This document shows positions 54,563 through 64,000 of a DNA stretch of 64,000 nt, piece after piece. Below the pieces are notes generated by a model. It was not told the origin of the DNA. It made no database searches and saw nothing but the letters and a program-made list of their open reading frames with translations. The position numbers were made by a program, and so were the translations under genes. Every line of letters begins with the position of its first letter. The first letter of the stretch is position 1. This DNA is from Ariolimax columbianus (taxonomy: Eukaryota; Mollusca; Gastropoda; Stylommatophora; Arionidae), in NCBI GenBank assembly GCA_036924085.1, contig JAVGWX010000005.1:82078666-82142665 (forward strand), given 5' to 3'.

Positions 54563-55628
54563 CTAGAGGTTAAAATTCGGGAAATTTAGAACGATTGGTC
54601 CCTGATAAGTTAAACAAAAAATGTGAACATAGAGCACATCTGTATGATAGAGGCTTTGATTATGGTGACCCTAAGCATCTCAAACACTAAATAGTTCTTG
54701 ACTTTGGAAATGCGAGATTCTTCCGTCGTTGTGCAGTAATCTCATCTCGGGCAACTTGTGTTTTGTCAAGATTGGAGTTGTTATCAGAGTGTTGAATTGT
54801 ATGTCGGTGACCAACTGTACATGGGAACGTTTGTTTTGAAAAATTGATCAATCAAAAATCAATTCAGCAGCAACATTAAAAAGACAATATCTCAACAAGG
54901 AAGTATCGCAAACGTTTGTGTTGATTAATAATACATAATTAATGTGTTCGAACTGTTTACATTTCTCTACTGTTTTGGATCATTATGGATGCCGCCAGAT
55001 CACGCATTTGCCTGGAATTCACACTAGTCAACGACTTACACTTGTGTTCACGGAAAGGTGGTGTTTTCCGTCCGGACTTGTTATTTCGTTCTTTTTTTGT
55101 GATTTCTTCCATCCGTTTATCCTGGTCTGGACGCCGGCTGAATGGAACTACGCTTATACCTGTGTCGTATTTCACGGGTTAGTTCTGCCGGTTCACCTTC
55201 ACAAATTTGGCGTGTGGGAATTTTAGATGCTACTATGATGAGCTGAATACAGCTGGGGAGAGATGCCAGACTCACTCACACGCTGAGTGGTTATCGAAAA
55301 GGCACTACAAACTGCGTTAGATGCCATCTCACCTTTCTACCCTGCGGTTTACGTTACATGTTTACGGAAAGGCTTCGGTGGTAACCCTGAGGCAAAATCT
55401 GCATCCTATGCTATCTCCAGTCCTCTCGATGAATATCTTGCCACTGGCAAAAGGTAGCTTAGGCTCTGTGAGTGATGTTGACAAAAGGCGCAGTTTCTTC
55501 CTCACTTTAATCTAAATCACGGCGCAAGTCACCCATTTTAGTCACAGCAAGAGATACGACTGTCCACACGGCTGAACAAAGAGAGTGGTCTTCATCACTT
55601 GTGATGGACAACTATATGTTGGCAGCCT
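54563..55628. other. No recognised feature
   Basis: Unique-looking sequence. A plus frame at 54942-55226 shows no family motif. Confidence 0.3.
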
Positions 55629-56720
55629 TTAAAAAATTGCATACCCTATGGTTGTACCGTCGCTGATGACTATTCTGTGTATAGTCTCTCTGGATCTACC
55701 CCTCTTTCTTATGTCGCTAGGTTTCCACAAAATCGCTTGTAGCTGGAATTTATTTTTGTTCATCCGGAGCCCGTGCCGTGTATGCCCAACCAGTTTTCCT
55801 GGTGACAATAGAAACATCATTTTGATTGAACTGCAATTCAATCTGTTCAATTGTCGTGAATTTTTTTCCATCCACAGTCTAATATGCGTCTAAAGCATTT
55901 ATTTTCAAGTACATTCAATCTATTTTCAAACGTCTTTTTCCAGCTTTCACAACCATATATGGGCACAAAGACGGCGTTAGAGTTAGGTATCCTGAGTTTG
56001 ATACGTTCACTCAGTGATTTAGATCTCCAAATATTCGTTAATTGGTTGAAGGCATTGGAGACAATGTGACTCGAGTGAGAATTTACTTTGTTGCCCCAAT
56101 GTTACGTCATTTTGCTGCCTAAATATGTGAAATTCTCAACTTTCTGTCTCACTTGACCATTGAGCTGTACGTAAGTACCTGTGTGTGTGAGATACATGGT
56201 TTAAGTTGGGGAGGAATATCTTTTTGTCTATGTTGCAGAGTTGGTCTATCGTCTCCTGCGCTTCTTCTACATTATAGTTCAGGAGAACCAGAACATTTGC
56301 GAAACCCAGGTCAACAATAGGTTAATCAGTTGTCTACTTAATGTCGAACTGTCTTTTGGGGCTGGAATCTCGCTTAACCAAGTCTATCGCCACTAAGAAA
56401 AGCAGATAGGACATAACTCATCCATGTTTCACACCTGTTTCAGTATCAAACCATTTAGCTTTCTCGACAGTGGGCCGCACACAGCACTGTGACTTAGCAT
56501 ATATTGCTTGTATGGCCCTTACAAACTTGGTTTGGAAGACATGGTTGATGAGAATTTGTCAAAGTGATTGTCAGACTTTCGTATATCGATGAACTGAACA
56601 TTAATAGGCAAATACATCTTTAAGGACTCTTCTAGAACTATTATGAGGGTGAAGATCTGGTGTATGCACGAGCGCTGAGGTCGGAAGCCAGCATGTTGCG
56701 AAAGTCATTTTTGATGAAAG
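55629..56720 (-). pseudogene. RTE-like LINE relic, RT palm to C-terminus
   Basis: Reading the minus strand from 56715 downwards: HAGFRPQRSCIHQIFTLIIV then EESLKMYLPINVQFIDIRKS (motif A region). Further on are AIQAIYAKSQCCVRP, a WFDTETGVKHG block where the known family has G-VRQGC, and finally LVGHTRHGLRMNKNKFQLQA with RKRGRSRETIHRI (C-terminus of RTE-like elements). The order matches the family over about 1 kb. Many frame changes show it is old. Confidence 0.72.
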
Positions 56721-57124
56721 AGAATACTATAGAAGAAAAATGGTTGTTCTTGTTGTCCTCGTTAATTCTGTCGTCGTCGTCTTTGTTACTTTTGTTTTTA
56801 TTCTCGCCTTTGTTATTGTCGTTATTTTTGTTCTCACCTGTGTTGTTATCGTTGTTTTTGTTGTCGCCGTTGTTGTTGTCGTCGTTATGCAAAGCTACTC
56901 ATGACGGAGGAATGTAGTTTTTCACGACGGCTCTTTGATTGTTGGTTACAATGGCACTTCTCCAATCACGACACGTACTAGAGAAGATGGACCGGAGTCT
57001 TCTCGGCTGTAGTTCAATGGTGTGCTCTTCAAGAAACTGACCACAATAGGATTAGTGTCGATCAAAACCTTGCTGGCCAGGCTGCCCTGACTCGGTTTCC
57101 AGGAGAACAAACAGAGGACGTGGT
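56721..57124. other. GTTGTC-rich tract and unrecognised sequence
   Basis: TTGTTGTC/GTCGTT-type imperfect repeats run from about 56743 to 56890. The rest is unassigned. Confidence 0.4.
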
Positions 57125-57163
57125 GTGGAGTCTTGCTAAGTATGTTTCACCTGACATTCATTA

Positions 57164-57463
57164 CTATTCGCTCTCAAAGAATAATAGTAGAAGGTAATGA
57201 AAAAAAGACAGCAGAAAAGCAACAGCAGATAAAGCAGTTCTGATTTGGTCTGCATAAAACTCAGCGTTATTGACCTCCGGGGAGACCCATAGGTGTTCAG
57301 CCTCCATCAACAAATGGGGAATGTGATGTCTCTCATAGTATGCTGGATGTATGTACTGTCTGTTCTTTTCTCTCGTGCAGCAATGTCGGCTTGACCCCAG
57401 CTTTATTTTACAATTTAGCAGAACGTGCAATACCTTGTTTAAGACTGCAGTGACATCATCCAC
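57164..57463 (-). pseudogene. Dispersed repeat fragment with an HLL-LWVSPE peptide
   Basis: The minus frame has HHIPHLLMEAEHLWVSPEVN then NAEFYADQIRTALSAVAFLL. A related peptide, HHLLRETGELWVSPD followed by SEVNS, is encoded on the plus strand near 63520-63600. The two DNA segments are also similar. It is therefore a repeat family with former coding capacity. I cannot name it. Confidence 0.45.
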
Positions 57464-57754
57464 TACCGGTTATTGATCGACTTCAAAATAACCCAATGCA
57501 CGTAGCCTTCATCACTACTGTGGATGTCTTGGAGGTCAGCATGCGAGCTCCTTCATTCACACAAACCTCAGCCTAACTGGACAACAGCTACAGATTACCA
57601 TAGGTAAAGTTACAGGAGACCCTCACGTCGTGTGTGAGGTCAGCACTGTTGTAGGAGACATCTTGTTTATGATTAGAGGTGGCCAGTTTACTTCTTCATT
57701 GCCTCTCCTTTTTAACAGTGAGGAGACTGCCAATTAACAGCTGGATCGATACAA
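57464..57754. other. No recognised feature
   Basis: Unique-looking sequence. Confidence 0.25.
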
Positions 57755-57759
57755 GCATG

Positions 57760-57830
57760 ACGACTCACGATCCAAACCCAGTACCTTTACCGTAGTAAAG
57801 ATGTGTTCTACCACTAGACTAGCCAGCTGC
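57760..57830 (-). mobile_element. tRNA-like SINE head, decayed
   Basis: On the minus strand GGCTAGTCTAGTGGTAGAAC (A box) is followed by CTGGGTTTGGATCG (degenerate B box). It is similar to the head at 53830. Confidence 0.5.
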
Positions 57831-58289
57831 TTGATGTAGAAATATCTAATGGAATAAAAGTGGTACGTGAGCCAGAAAGGAGAGGAAACAGTAGCGACAC
57901 TGTAACCTGTCAGGGATGTCGTTAAAGACGACGAAAAATGGTTGGACATAGGGCCGGTTACTAATCACGATTGAAGGTAAAACGTTACATTCTAAATGTG
58001 TACGATTTTGTTGACGCGTCGAAAGAATTACTACTTACAGTAGCGTCACTACGTCATTAATATTGGAGTTCCCACGTGCAATAGATCAGGTTGTTAACTC
58101 CACCCCCATCTCTCCTCCACCCCACCCCACCTTTCTTCCCACGGAGTTCTTCCTATAGCAGACAAAACATTATTATAGTAATTTATTGTTATGGTTTCTA
58201 AACTAATATTATTCGTAAATCGGAGCGTTGCTTTCCAAGACTTCAAAGCTGCGAAGTTATTAATGACCTCCAGATGACATGGAGAGATG
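57831..58289. other. No recognised feature
   Basis: Unique-looking sequence with a C-rich patch near 58100-58140. Confidence 0.3.
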
Positions 58290-58500
58290 ACATATATCAC
58301 AAATCAATGGAGAGATGACATGTATCACGATCAATGGAGAGATGACATGTATCACGATCAATGGAGAGATGACATGTATCACGATCAATGGAGAGATGAC
58401 ATGTATCACGATCAATGGAGAGATGACATGTATCACGATCAATGGAGAGATGACATGTACCACGATAAATAGAGAGATGACATGTATCACGATCAATGTC
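58290..58500. repeat. 27-bp minisatellite, 8 copies
   Basis: The unit is TCAATGGAGAGATGACATGT then ATCACGA, almost perfect. Open frames in several phases are artefacts. Confidence 0.97.
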
Positions 58501-59244
58501 AACAATTGGAATAAATGCGTTAACTATTCGATTCCACGAGAATCGAATGCCATTTTCGGAACCTATGTTCACTAACAGCTAGCCTGAAAATCAATAAACA
58601 CAAATTTATTTAGAAAATAATAATAATACATTTGTGTAGAAATACGGACACCCATTTCATGTTGGTGTCTCCATCTCTGATGGTATCACATTGTGCTCCT
58701 CCCCCTCCCCTTTTGTGTCCCTTCCATAGTAATGCCCCTGTTTACACCAGCTGAACAAAGTAGATTCAATTAATACAAAGATTTGAATATTGCCAACGCT
58801 TGGAATAGCTTCTCTTGTATATAATACATCCAACTCCTGTTTTTAACCCGCTATACAAATGCCAATGCCCTGCTTAAATGTAGAGCAGCTTATATATATA
58901 TATAAATAAAGCAGTGGCCAGCTGCCGGTTATTGATATCTCAATAAAGCTGGTCTAGGAAGGGTAAAGGTGATGTTCTTGTGTGCTTTCTCTTTCCTCGT
59001 TTATAGGACACCTTTATGGAAGATGTTCGACAATTATCTTTTCAGTGCATGTGTCAGTGCATATTTCAGCCATGTTGCAGTGCTTCAAAAATATTCATCT
59101 GTATTTCCTTTATTTAGTTTGTTGATAAGATTTCTGTTAATCTGTTGTGTCGTGTGCAAAGCCTAAAGATTAATAACTGTTCATCTCTGTTGGGTTGTTA
59201 ATATGCTGTTAATATGCTGTTTTTGGTTGTTGATCTGTGTACAC
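58501..59244. other. No recognised feature
   Basis: AT-rich unique sequence with a short TA run near 58893. Confidence 0.3.
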
Positions 59245-59990
59245 TACTTCCACCTGTTCCTCTGTCTTAACTTAACGGAACCTCTTTAAACTGGTTTAGT
59301 AGACCCTGCAGAGTATGCAGAAAACCAGTTTCATTTACATTACCTTGCTCTAAAAGCTATGCGCATCCAATTTATTATTAAATGCATAAATTCTCCCTGC
59401 CTCCACTACTTCCTGTGGCAATGCATTCTAAGCATTCGCCACTCTATGACTAAAAAAATATTTTCCTAGTATCTAATCTGGACCTCTCTTTAGTTAATTT
59501 GTAGCTATGCCCTCTTGTTCTTGTCGGTGGTTGTATTTTGAAAAAACTTGTTATAGTCTAATTTATCAGTTCCTCTGATCATCTTAAGTCACCTCGAATT
59601 CTTCTCTTTCCTAAACACTGTAGGCCGGTTTTTCTGAGTCTTTCCTCATAACTGTAATTCTGGAATCCCACTATCAGCTTTGTCGCTCTTCTTTGTATCC
59701 TTTCCATCACGTTTATATCCCCTCTATGCTAAGGACTCCACACCTGAACTCTAATCTAGGTCTAACTAATGCTTATTGCAGTTTGACTATCACTTCCTTG
59801 CTCCTTAATTTGATATTTCTTTTTGCCTTTGCATTTTCCTTTTTCACTGCTACCTGAACTTTCTCACTCACCTTACCTGTATGATCTATTATAACCCCTA
59901 TGTCCCTTTCCTTATCTATCTTTATGACATTGTTATCTACACCATGTAAATGTTTTGGTTTATTCATGTTATGCTAAATTGAGACTGAGG
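59245..59990 (-). pseudogene. CR1-like LINE relic, RT C-terminal region
   Basis: The minus strand has NKPKHLHGVDNNVIKIDKER then DIGVIIDHTGKVSEK and AVKKENAKAKRNI (59967-59773). Downstream pieces resemble RRIRGDLR, RTRGHSYKLTKERSRLDTRK and NALPQEVVEAG. This order (DLGV, then AY-VK-A-K-L-I-R, then RGD, then G-S-KL-K-R-RLD-RK-FFS-RVV--WN-LP--VV-A) is typical of CR1-like elements. Stops are frequent. Confidence 0.75.
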
Positions 59991-60089
59991 GAGATGTCCA
60001 ACTTTTCATGACAGTCTGTCAGACTTTCCACTGGGAGATGTCCCAATCAGATGGAAACCACTGAAGAAGGAAAAGGGATATATCAACGA

Positions 60090-60470
60090 AGTCTGAAAAA
60101 AATAGAGCAGAAGAAGACAAAAGAGAAGAGAAAGTAAAAGAAGAAGAAGATTAATACACATTTTAAGAACAATAAAAATAGATGAGCTAATTGAGGAAGT
60201 GCGATATGAAAAAAAGGGGGAAAACAAAAAAGATAGTGATGAAGACCGAGAAAGTGAAGAAGTGGAAAGAGACGAAGAAATATAACAAGAACAAGAACAA
60301 AGGAAAACAAAGAACAAGAAGATGAAGATCATTTTGAAGAAGGAAATAAAGGTAAAGAAATAATCATTGAATAAAAATGTTAAAGATTACAAGAAGAAGC
60401 AAACGAAGAAGCAGAAAGCGAAGAATACAACGAAGAAGCAAGAAATTCCCATCAGAAGACTCTCTCTTAC
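60090..60470. repeat. GAA/AAG-rich tract
   Basis: Purine-rich, imperfect GAAGAA and GAAAGA sequence. It could be a decayed GAA tail from a LINE insertion, but no LINE body adjoins it. Confidence 0.6.
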
Positions 60471-60774
60471 CTACGTTTGTGTAAGAGAAACAAGAAACAA
60501 ACAAACAGATGTTAACAGAGTTCTAAGCTTTCTGTTTAATTAATCAACAGAACACGTACACTGAGATTCACGCAGCACATAACATCGGATAAAACCATAT
60601 CGTGAAGCCAATACGTCTCGTAACCAAATACAGGACACCTTGCAGATCTCTATGAAAACATATTTGATTACTAGCACACAACCAGATATGGCTTCAATTT
60701 GAACGGACGGGATGTATGAAGCGAGAAAAGGCTAAGAAAGCTAATTGAAGGCAGACGCAACAGGAAGCCAAAAC
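60471..60774. other. No recognised feature
   Basis: Unique-looking sequence. Confidence 0.3.
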
Positions 60775-60779
60775 AAATT

Positions 60780-61780
60780 TCGAGTTAAAAAATAAAGACA
60801 TTTCAGACCAGTTCATGTACCGTTGTCTACAGCGAAAGTCGCTTGCAGTAGATCTGCAAAGTCCTCTGTCTCTTGACTTGATGTTGCAATGTACCAAGCT
60901 GTTATCTGTCCATCGTGTGATGTAATTCTCCAGCTTACAGTGTTTGCTACCTCTGGTACGTTTGCCCTCCACTTTAAATCCTTCCAGTATTGTTCTCAGC
61001 AATTCGTTAAGTCTTTTGATTGATCAGTTTATCTGAACTTTCTAACTGACATTTCTTTGTGTACTTTCAAACACTCCCAAACCTCCTTACTTATTTTATG
61101 TACTTTCCATTAGATGTACACAGTGCTTCTACATATCCACATGCCACAGGCACCAATTTCCCTCTCCATAATGTGTATTCAATGTCCACAGTTCTACGTC
61201 ATACAGTAAAGATGAGCGTACACAAGACATGATGCTAACAGGTTATAACTGATGTTTAATGTGTGAGTGACTATTTTGATGTCAACATATGGCTCATGTC
61301 GGTGAAAACATATTCCATCATCACTATTCTCTTCCTGATTTCCATTTTTATTCTACCCAACATTTCATGATTTGTATTTTCAGGACAGAAGAAACTTGTG
61401 ACCAATTCCAGTATTTAACACGCTTATTCTGATAAGCAAAACAGATTTCTACTTGGATAATCATAATTATAATTGTTGCTTTCTTTGTGTTAATGTCCGA
61501 TCCATACACCTGAAATTTGCTTTCTATTCAAACCACTAATTTGTGTAGTTCTTGTTCTCTTTCAGTAAGCAGAGGTGTGTCACCTGTATATGTGAGATTA
61601 TTTACTTACACTCCCCCGATAATACGTCATGACATTTCCTGTATTTGTAAAAAAATGAGATCTGGACAGATGTTCAATAGACAAGTAGACAGTACACTTC
61701 CTTGGGTCACTCCTCTGTTTACATGTATAATGTAAAGGCCTGCATATTTTACATTGACAGTTTGGTCCAAGTATAGGTTA
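60780..61780 (-). pseudogene. RTE-like LINE relic, RT motif B to C-terminus
   Basis: On the minus strand, at 61735-61630, YIIHVNRGVTQGSVLSTCLL then NICPDLIFLQIQEM corresponds to RT motif B (normally NRGVRQGC-LSP-LFN-Y). The region with 'YADD' is too decayed to read. At 61002-60780, MLRTILEGFKVEGKRTRGSK, then KLENYITRWTDNSLVHC, matches the C-terminal 'L-TIL-G-VEGKR-RGR', 'WTD-SLV' block. The length between fits a full 3' half. It differs from the relic at 55629, so at least two RTE-like families are present. Confidence 0.72.
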
Positions 61781-61797
61781 TTTTGTAAAAGTGTGTC

Positions 61798-62240
61798 TTT
61801 TCCAGCCATACCTATGTTTCCAGCCATTCCTATGTTTCCAGCCATACCTATGTTTCCAGCCATACTTATGTTTCCAGCCATACCTATGTTTCCAGTCATT
61901 TCTATGTTTCCTGTCATACCTATGTTTCCAGCCATTCCTATGTTTTCAGCCATACCTATGTTTCCAACCATTCCTATGTTTTCAGCCATACTTATGTTTC
62001 CAGCCATACCTATGTTTCCAGCCATTCCTATGTTTCCAGCCATACCTACGTTTCCAGCCATACCTATATTTCCAGCTATACCTATGTTTCCAAACCATAC
62101 CTATGTTTCCAGCCATACCTATGTTCCAGCAATACCTATGTTTCCAGCCATACTTATGTTTGCAAACCATACCTATGTTTCCACCCATATCTATGTTTCC
62201 AGCCATACCAATGTGTCCAGCCATACTTATGTTTTTCAGT
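61798..62240. repeat. 18-bp minisatellite, about 25 copies
   Basis: The unit is TTTCCAGCCATACCTATG; CATACC and CATTCC monomers alternate in places, suggesting 36-bp dimers. It starts directly at the edge of the RTE-like relic. Plus frames of 170 and 164 codons in two phases are artefacts. Confidence 0.96.
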
Positions 62241-62308
62241 CACTTAATTACGTTCGCATACTGTAGAAAAAAAATAGGAAATTGAGTAACAAACAATTTG
62301 GATTTCAG

Positions 62309-62500
62309 CCACGAACCTCCAGGTGATGGATGGTCCTTGCTGCAAAGAACGACAAGTTATAGGATATTACGCTTTCTTTATGTCCCCCAAAAAGTGTCAC
62401 TATTAACCTAGATTATATTTTCTGGGGTGTCTAGTTAGTAGTATGCCTTAGCTATTGTCATTCTTTGCAGTAAGGTTGACCCATCACCTGGAGGTCATGG
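62309..62500. repeat. Foldback with arms of about 46 bp
   Basis: Left arm (62309-62355) contains ACCTCCAGGTGATGGATGG and TGCAAAGAACGACAA. Right arm (62454-62500) is its inverse, with CCCATCACCTGGAGGTCATG and TTGTCATTCTTTGCAG. About 100 bp lie between. It may be a small MITE or the remains of an inverted duplication. No flanking duplication was identified. Confidence 0.75.
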
Positions 62501-62504
62501 ATTT

Positions 62505-63060
62505 GAATATGTTTCTTCTTGTCTGGTGTATATGTTTTTTGTTGTCTGGTGTAAATGTTTTTTGTTATCTGGTGTATATGTTTTCTGTTGTCTGGTGTAT
62601 GTTTTCTGTTGTCTGGTGTATATGTTTTTTGTTGTCTGGTGTATATGTTTTTTCTTGTCTGTTGTCTGGTATATATGTTTCTTCTTGTCTGGTGTATATG
62701 TTTTTTGTTGTCTGGTGTATATGTTTTTTTGTTGTCTGGTGTATATGTTTTTTGTTGTCTGATGTATATGTTTTTTCTTGTCTGTTGTCTGGTGTATATG
62801 TTTTTTCTTGTCTGTTGTCTGGTATATATGTTTCTTCTTGTCTGGTATATATGTTTCTTCTTGTCTGGTGTATATGTTATTTGTTGTCTGGTGTATATGT
62901 TTTTTCTTGTCTGTTGTCTGGTGTATATGTTTTCTGTTGTCTTGGGTATATGTTTTCTGTTGTCTGTGGTATATGTTTTCTGTTGTCTGGTGTATTTGTC
63001 TTCTGTTGTCTGGTGTATTTGTTTTCTATTGTCTCGTGTGAATGTTTTCTTGTTTGATGC
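62505..63060. repeat. 23-bp minisatellite with longer variants, about 23 copies
   Basis: The unit is TGTATATGTTTTTTGTTGTC then TGG. Some units carry an extra TTGTCTG. Plus frames (200, 207 codons of VYMFFVVWCICF type) resemble membrane proteins only because of the repeat. Confidence 0.94.
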
Positions 63061-63479
63061 ATTTGTTTTTCTTGTCTTGTTTAAATGTTTACCTAGTCTT
63101 GTTTTAATGTTTCCTTGTCTGAAATATTTGTTCTTCAGTCAGTATACTGTACTTGTTTTTTGCAATTGCTATTACTAAACTAATGGTCTAAAGAACGTCA
63201 ATGACACTGATAGAGCTTGTTCAGTAATGGAAGTTATAGGTGGGTGATCTACCGTAATGATCATGTTGGTGGTCAGAACAACGGCATCGCTGACATGCTG
63301 GCTTCATCACCAACCAATATTATTAGCACATTTGATGTGACGGGGAATAACATTCTGAGGTCTTTCAATGACTGCCTGTTGGATGGTGTCAAAGCAGTCC
63401 ACAAATCAGCAATTCACAAAAAGACGAGAAATCGAACAAGGTTCGATCGGAGTGGGATTTATGAGAGGGTGGAGCAGGA
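63061..63479. other. Degenerate array margin, then unrecognised sequence
   Basis: To about 63130 the sequence still contains TTGTCTTGTTTAAATGTTT-like decayed units. A plus frame (63217-63507) after that has no recognised motif before the segment described next. Confidence 0.35.
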
Positions 63480-63660
63480 GTGTGCAAAACCAAATAATGA
63501 AACGTGAGAAACCATCGGTATTCAAACCATTCACCATTTGCTCAGAGAGACTGGTGAACTGTGGGTTAGCCCGGATTGCAGTGAAGTCAATTCTTAACAA
63601 GAGAACAGAACAGAGGAGAACACGAAACTGTTAGCAGAACTGTTGGTTAGTTTGGACAAC
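63480..63660 (+). pseudogene. Dispersed repeat fragment related to 57164-57463
   Basis: The plus strand encodes an ECAKPNNET, TI-IQTIHHLLRE, TGELWVSPD, SEVNS series across more than one frame. It is similar to the minus-strand fragment at 57164-57463. The family is not identified. Confidence 0.4.
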
Positions 63661-64000
63661 AAACACGTCGTCTTCTTCTTGTCTCGGTTTCGCCTCTTAT
63701 TATGCTGTACTGTTACTTGATCCTTGAGGAAGCCTGTAGACAAACCTCGAACGTTCGCTCTTGGAGTGGTGGTTTCTGTTACAATTTGTTTTGCAGTATG
63801 AGATTGAGAACTGCATGAAAACCTCTCTTAAGTAGTTGTTTTCAAGCTTAGAATTGATTTCATTTCTCGCTTCTTAGTATTGACACAGTTAAATCAATTA
63901 AATTGATAAATGATTAAGGCTGAAAACCAGTAGACCAATTATAAACGAGAAAAAAGAAATTATAAAGAAGATCAATACATGAGAAATGAATACAATTAGT
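63661..64000. other. No recognised feature
   Basis: Ends in AT-rich sequence at the window edge. A short CTTCTTCTT run lies at about 63671. Confidence 0.25.

Noticed and set aside
60006..60332. 108-codon Phe/Leu/Ser-rich minus frame
   Set aside because: Translation of a GAA-rich purine tract.
62455..63178. Two 200-codon membrane-protein-like frames
   Set aside because: Both are phases of the 23-bp T-rich array; hydrophobicity comes from the repeat.

Overview
This window looks like non-genic, repeat-dominated chromosomal DNA from an invertebrate animal. A mollusc, perhaps a gastropod, is the best guess. The evidence is animal-type non-LTR retrotransposons (I/jockey-like RT plus RNase H, RTE-like and CR1-like), mariner transposons with TA target sites, tRNA-headed SINEs, and very many tandem arrays. 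The mollusc assignment rests on the general look of the LINE peptides and SINE bodies and was not checked by any search. I found no complete host gene, no rRNA and no convincing functional tRNA.

Layout. 0-9 kb: LINE and SINE relics among 20-, 24-, 56-, 5- and 50-bp arrays. 9-11 kb: LINE copy A and a SINE. 11-15.5 kb: a 43-bp array, a head-to-head mariner palindrome, and a 32-bp array split by a SINE. 15.5-19.9 kb: RTE-like relics among 27-, 42-, 27- and about 70-bp arrays. 21.3-27.1 kb: a long GAT-rich array interrupted by a dispersed repeat and by LINE copy B, the best-preserved element here. 28-35.7 kb: minisatellites, decayed LINE copy C, CR1-like and RTE-like scraps, and a 36-bp array split by an insertion. 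35.7-39.5 kb: two arrays of one dispersed 42/43-bp family, a 64-bp array, and a solo LTR. 39.9-43.7 kb: a composite satellite whose monomer goes from about 27 to 24 to 21 bp. 44-46.3 kb: LINE copy D. 46.6-53.8 kb: two candidate exons of unknown genes, a decayed mariner, and 26- and 33-bp arrays. 53.8-64 kb: SINEs, RTE-like and CR1-like relics, 27-, 18- and 23-bp arrays, and a small foldback.

How the parts relate. Copies A-D are one LINE family. Each lacks the 5' endonuclease region. Each ends about 10 nt after its stop codon in a GAA-type tail, and three have recognisable target-site duplications. A separate dispersed repeat ends in a similar tail and may be moved by this LINE. Most long open frames in the window are stop-free tandem repeats or LINE antisense frames, not genes. 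The only frames that look like host coding sequence are a 485-bp minus-strand exon at 51778-52262, with good splice signals on both sides, and a weaker terminal-exon candidate ending at 46882.
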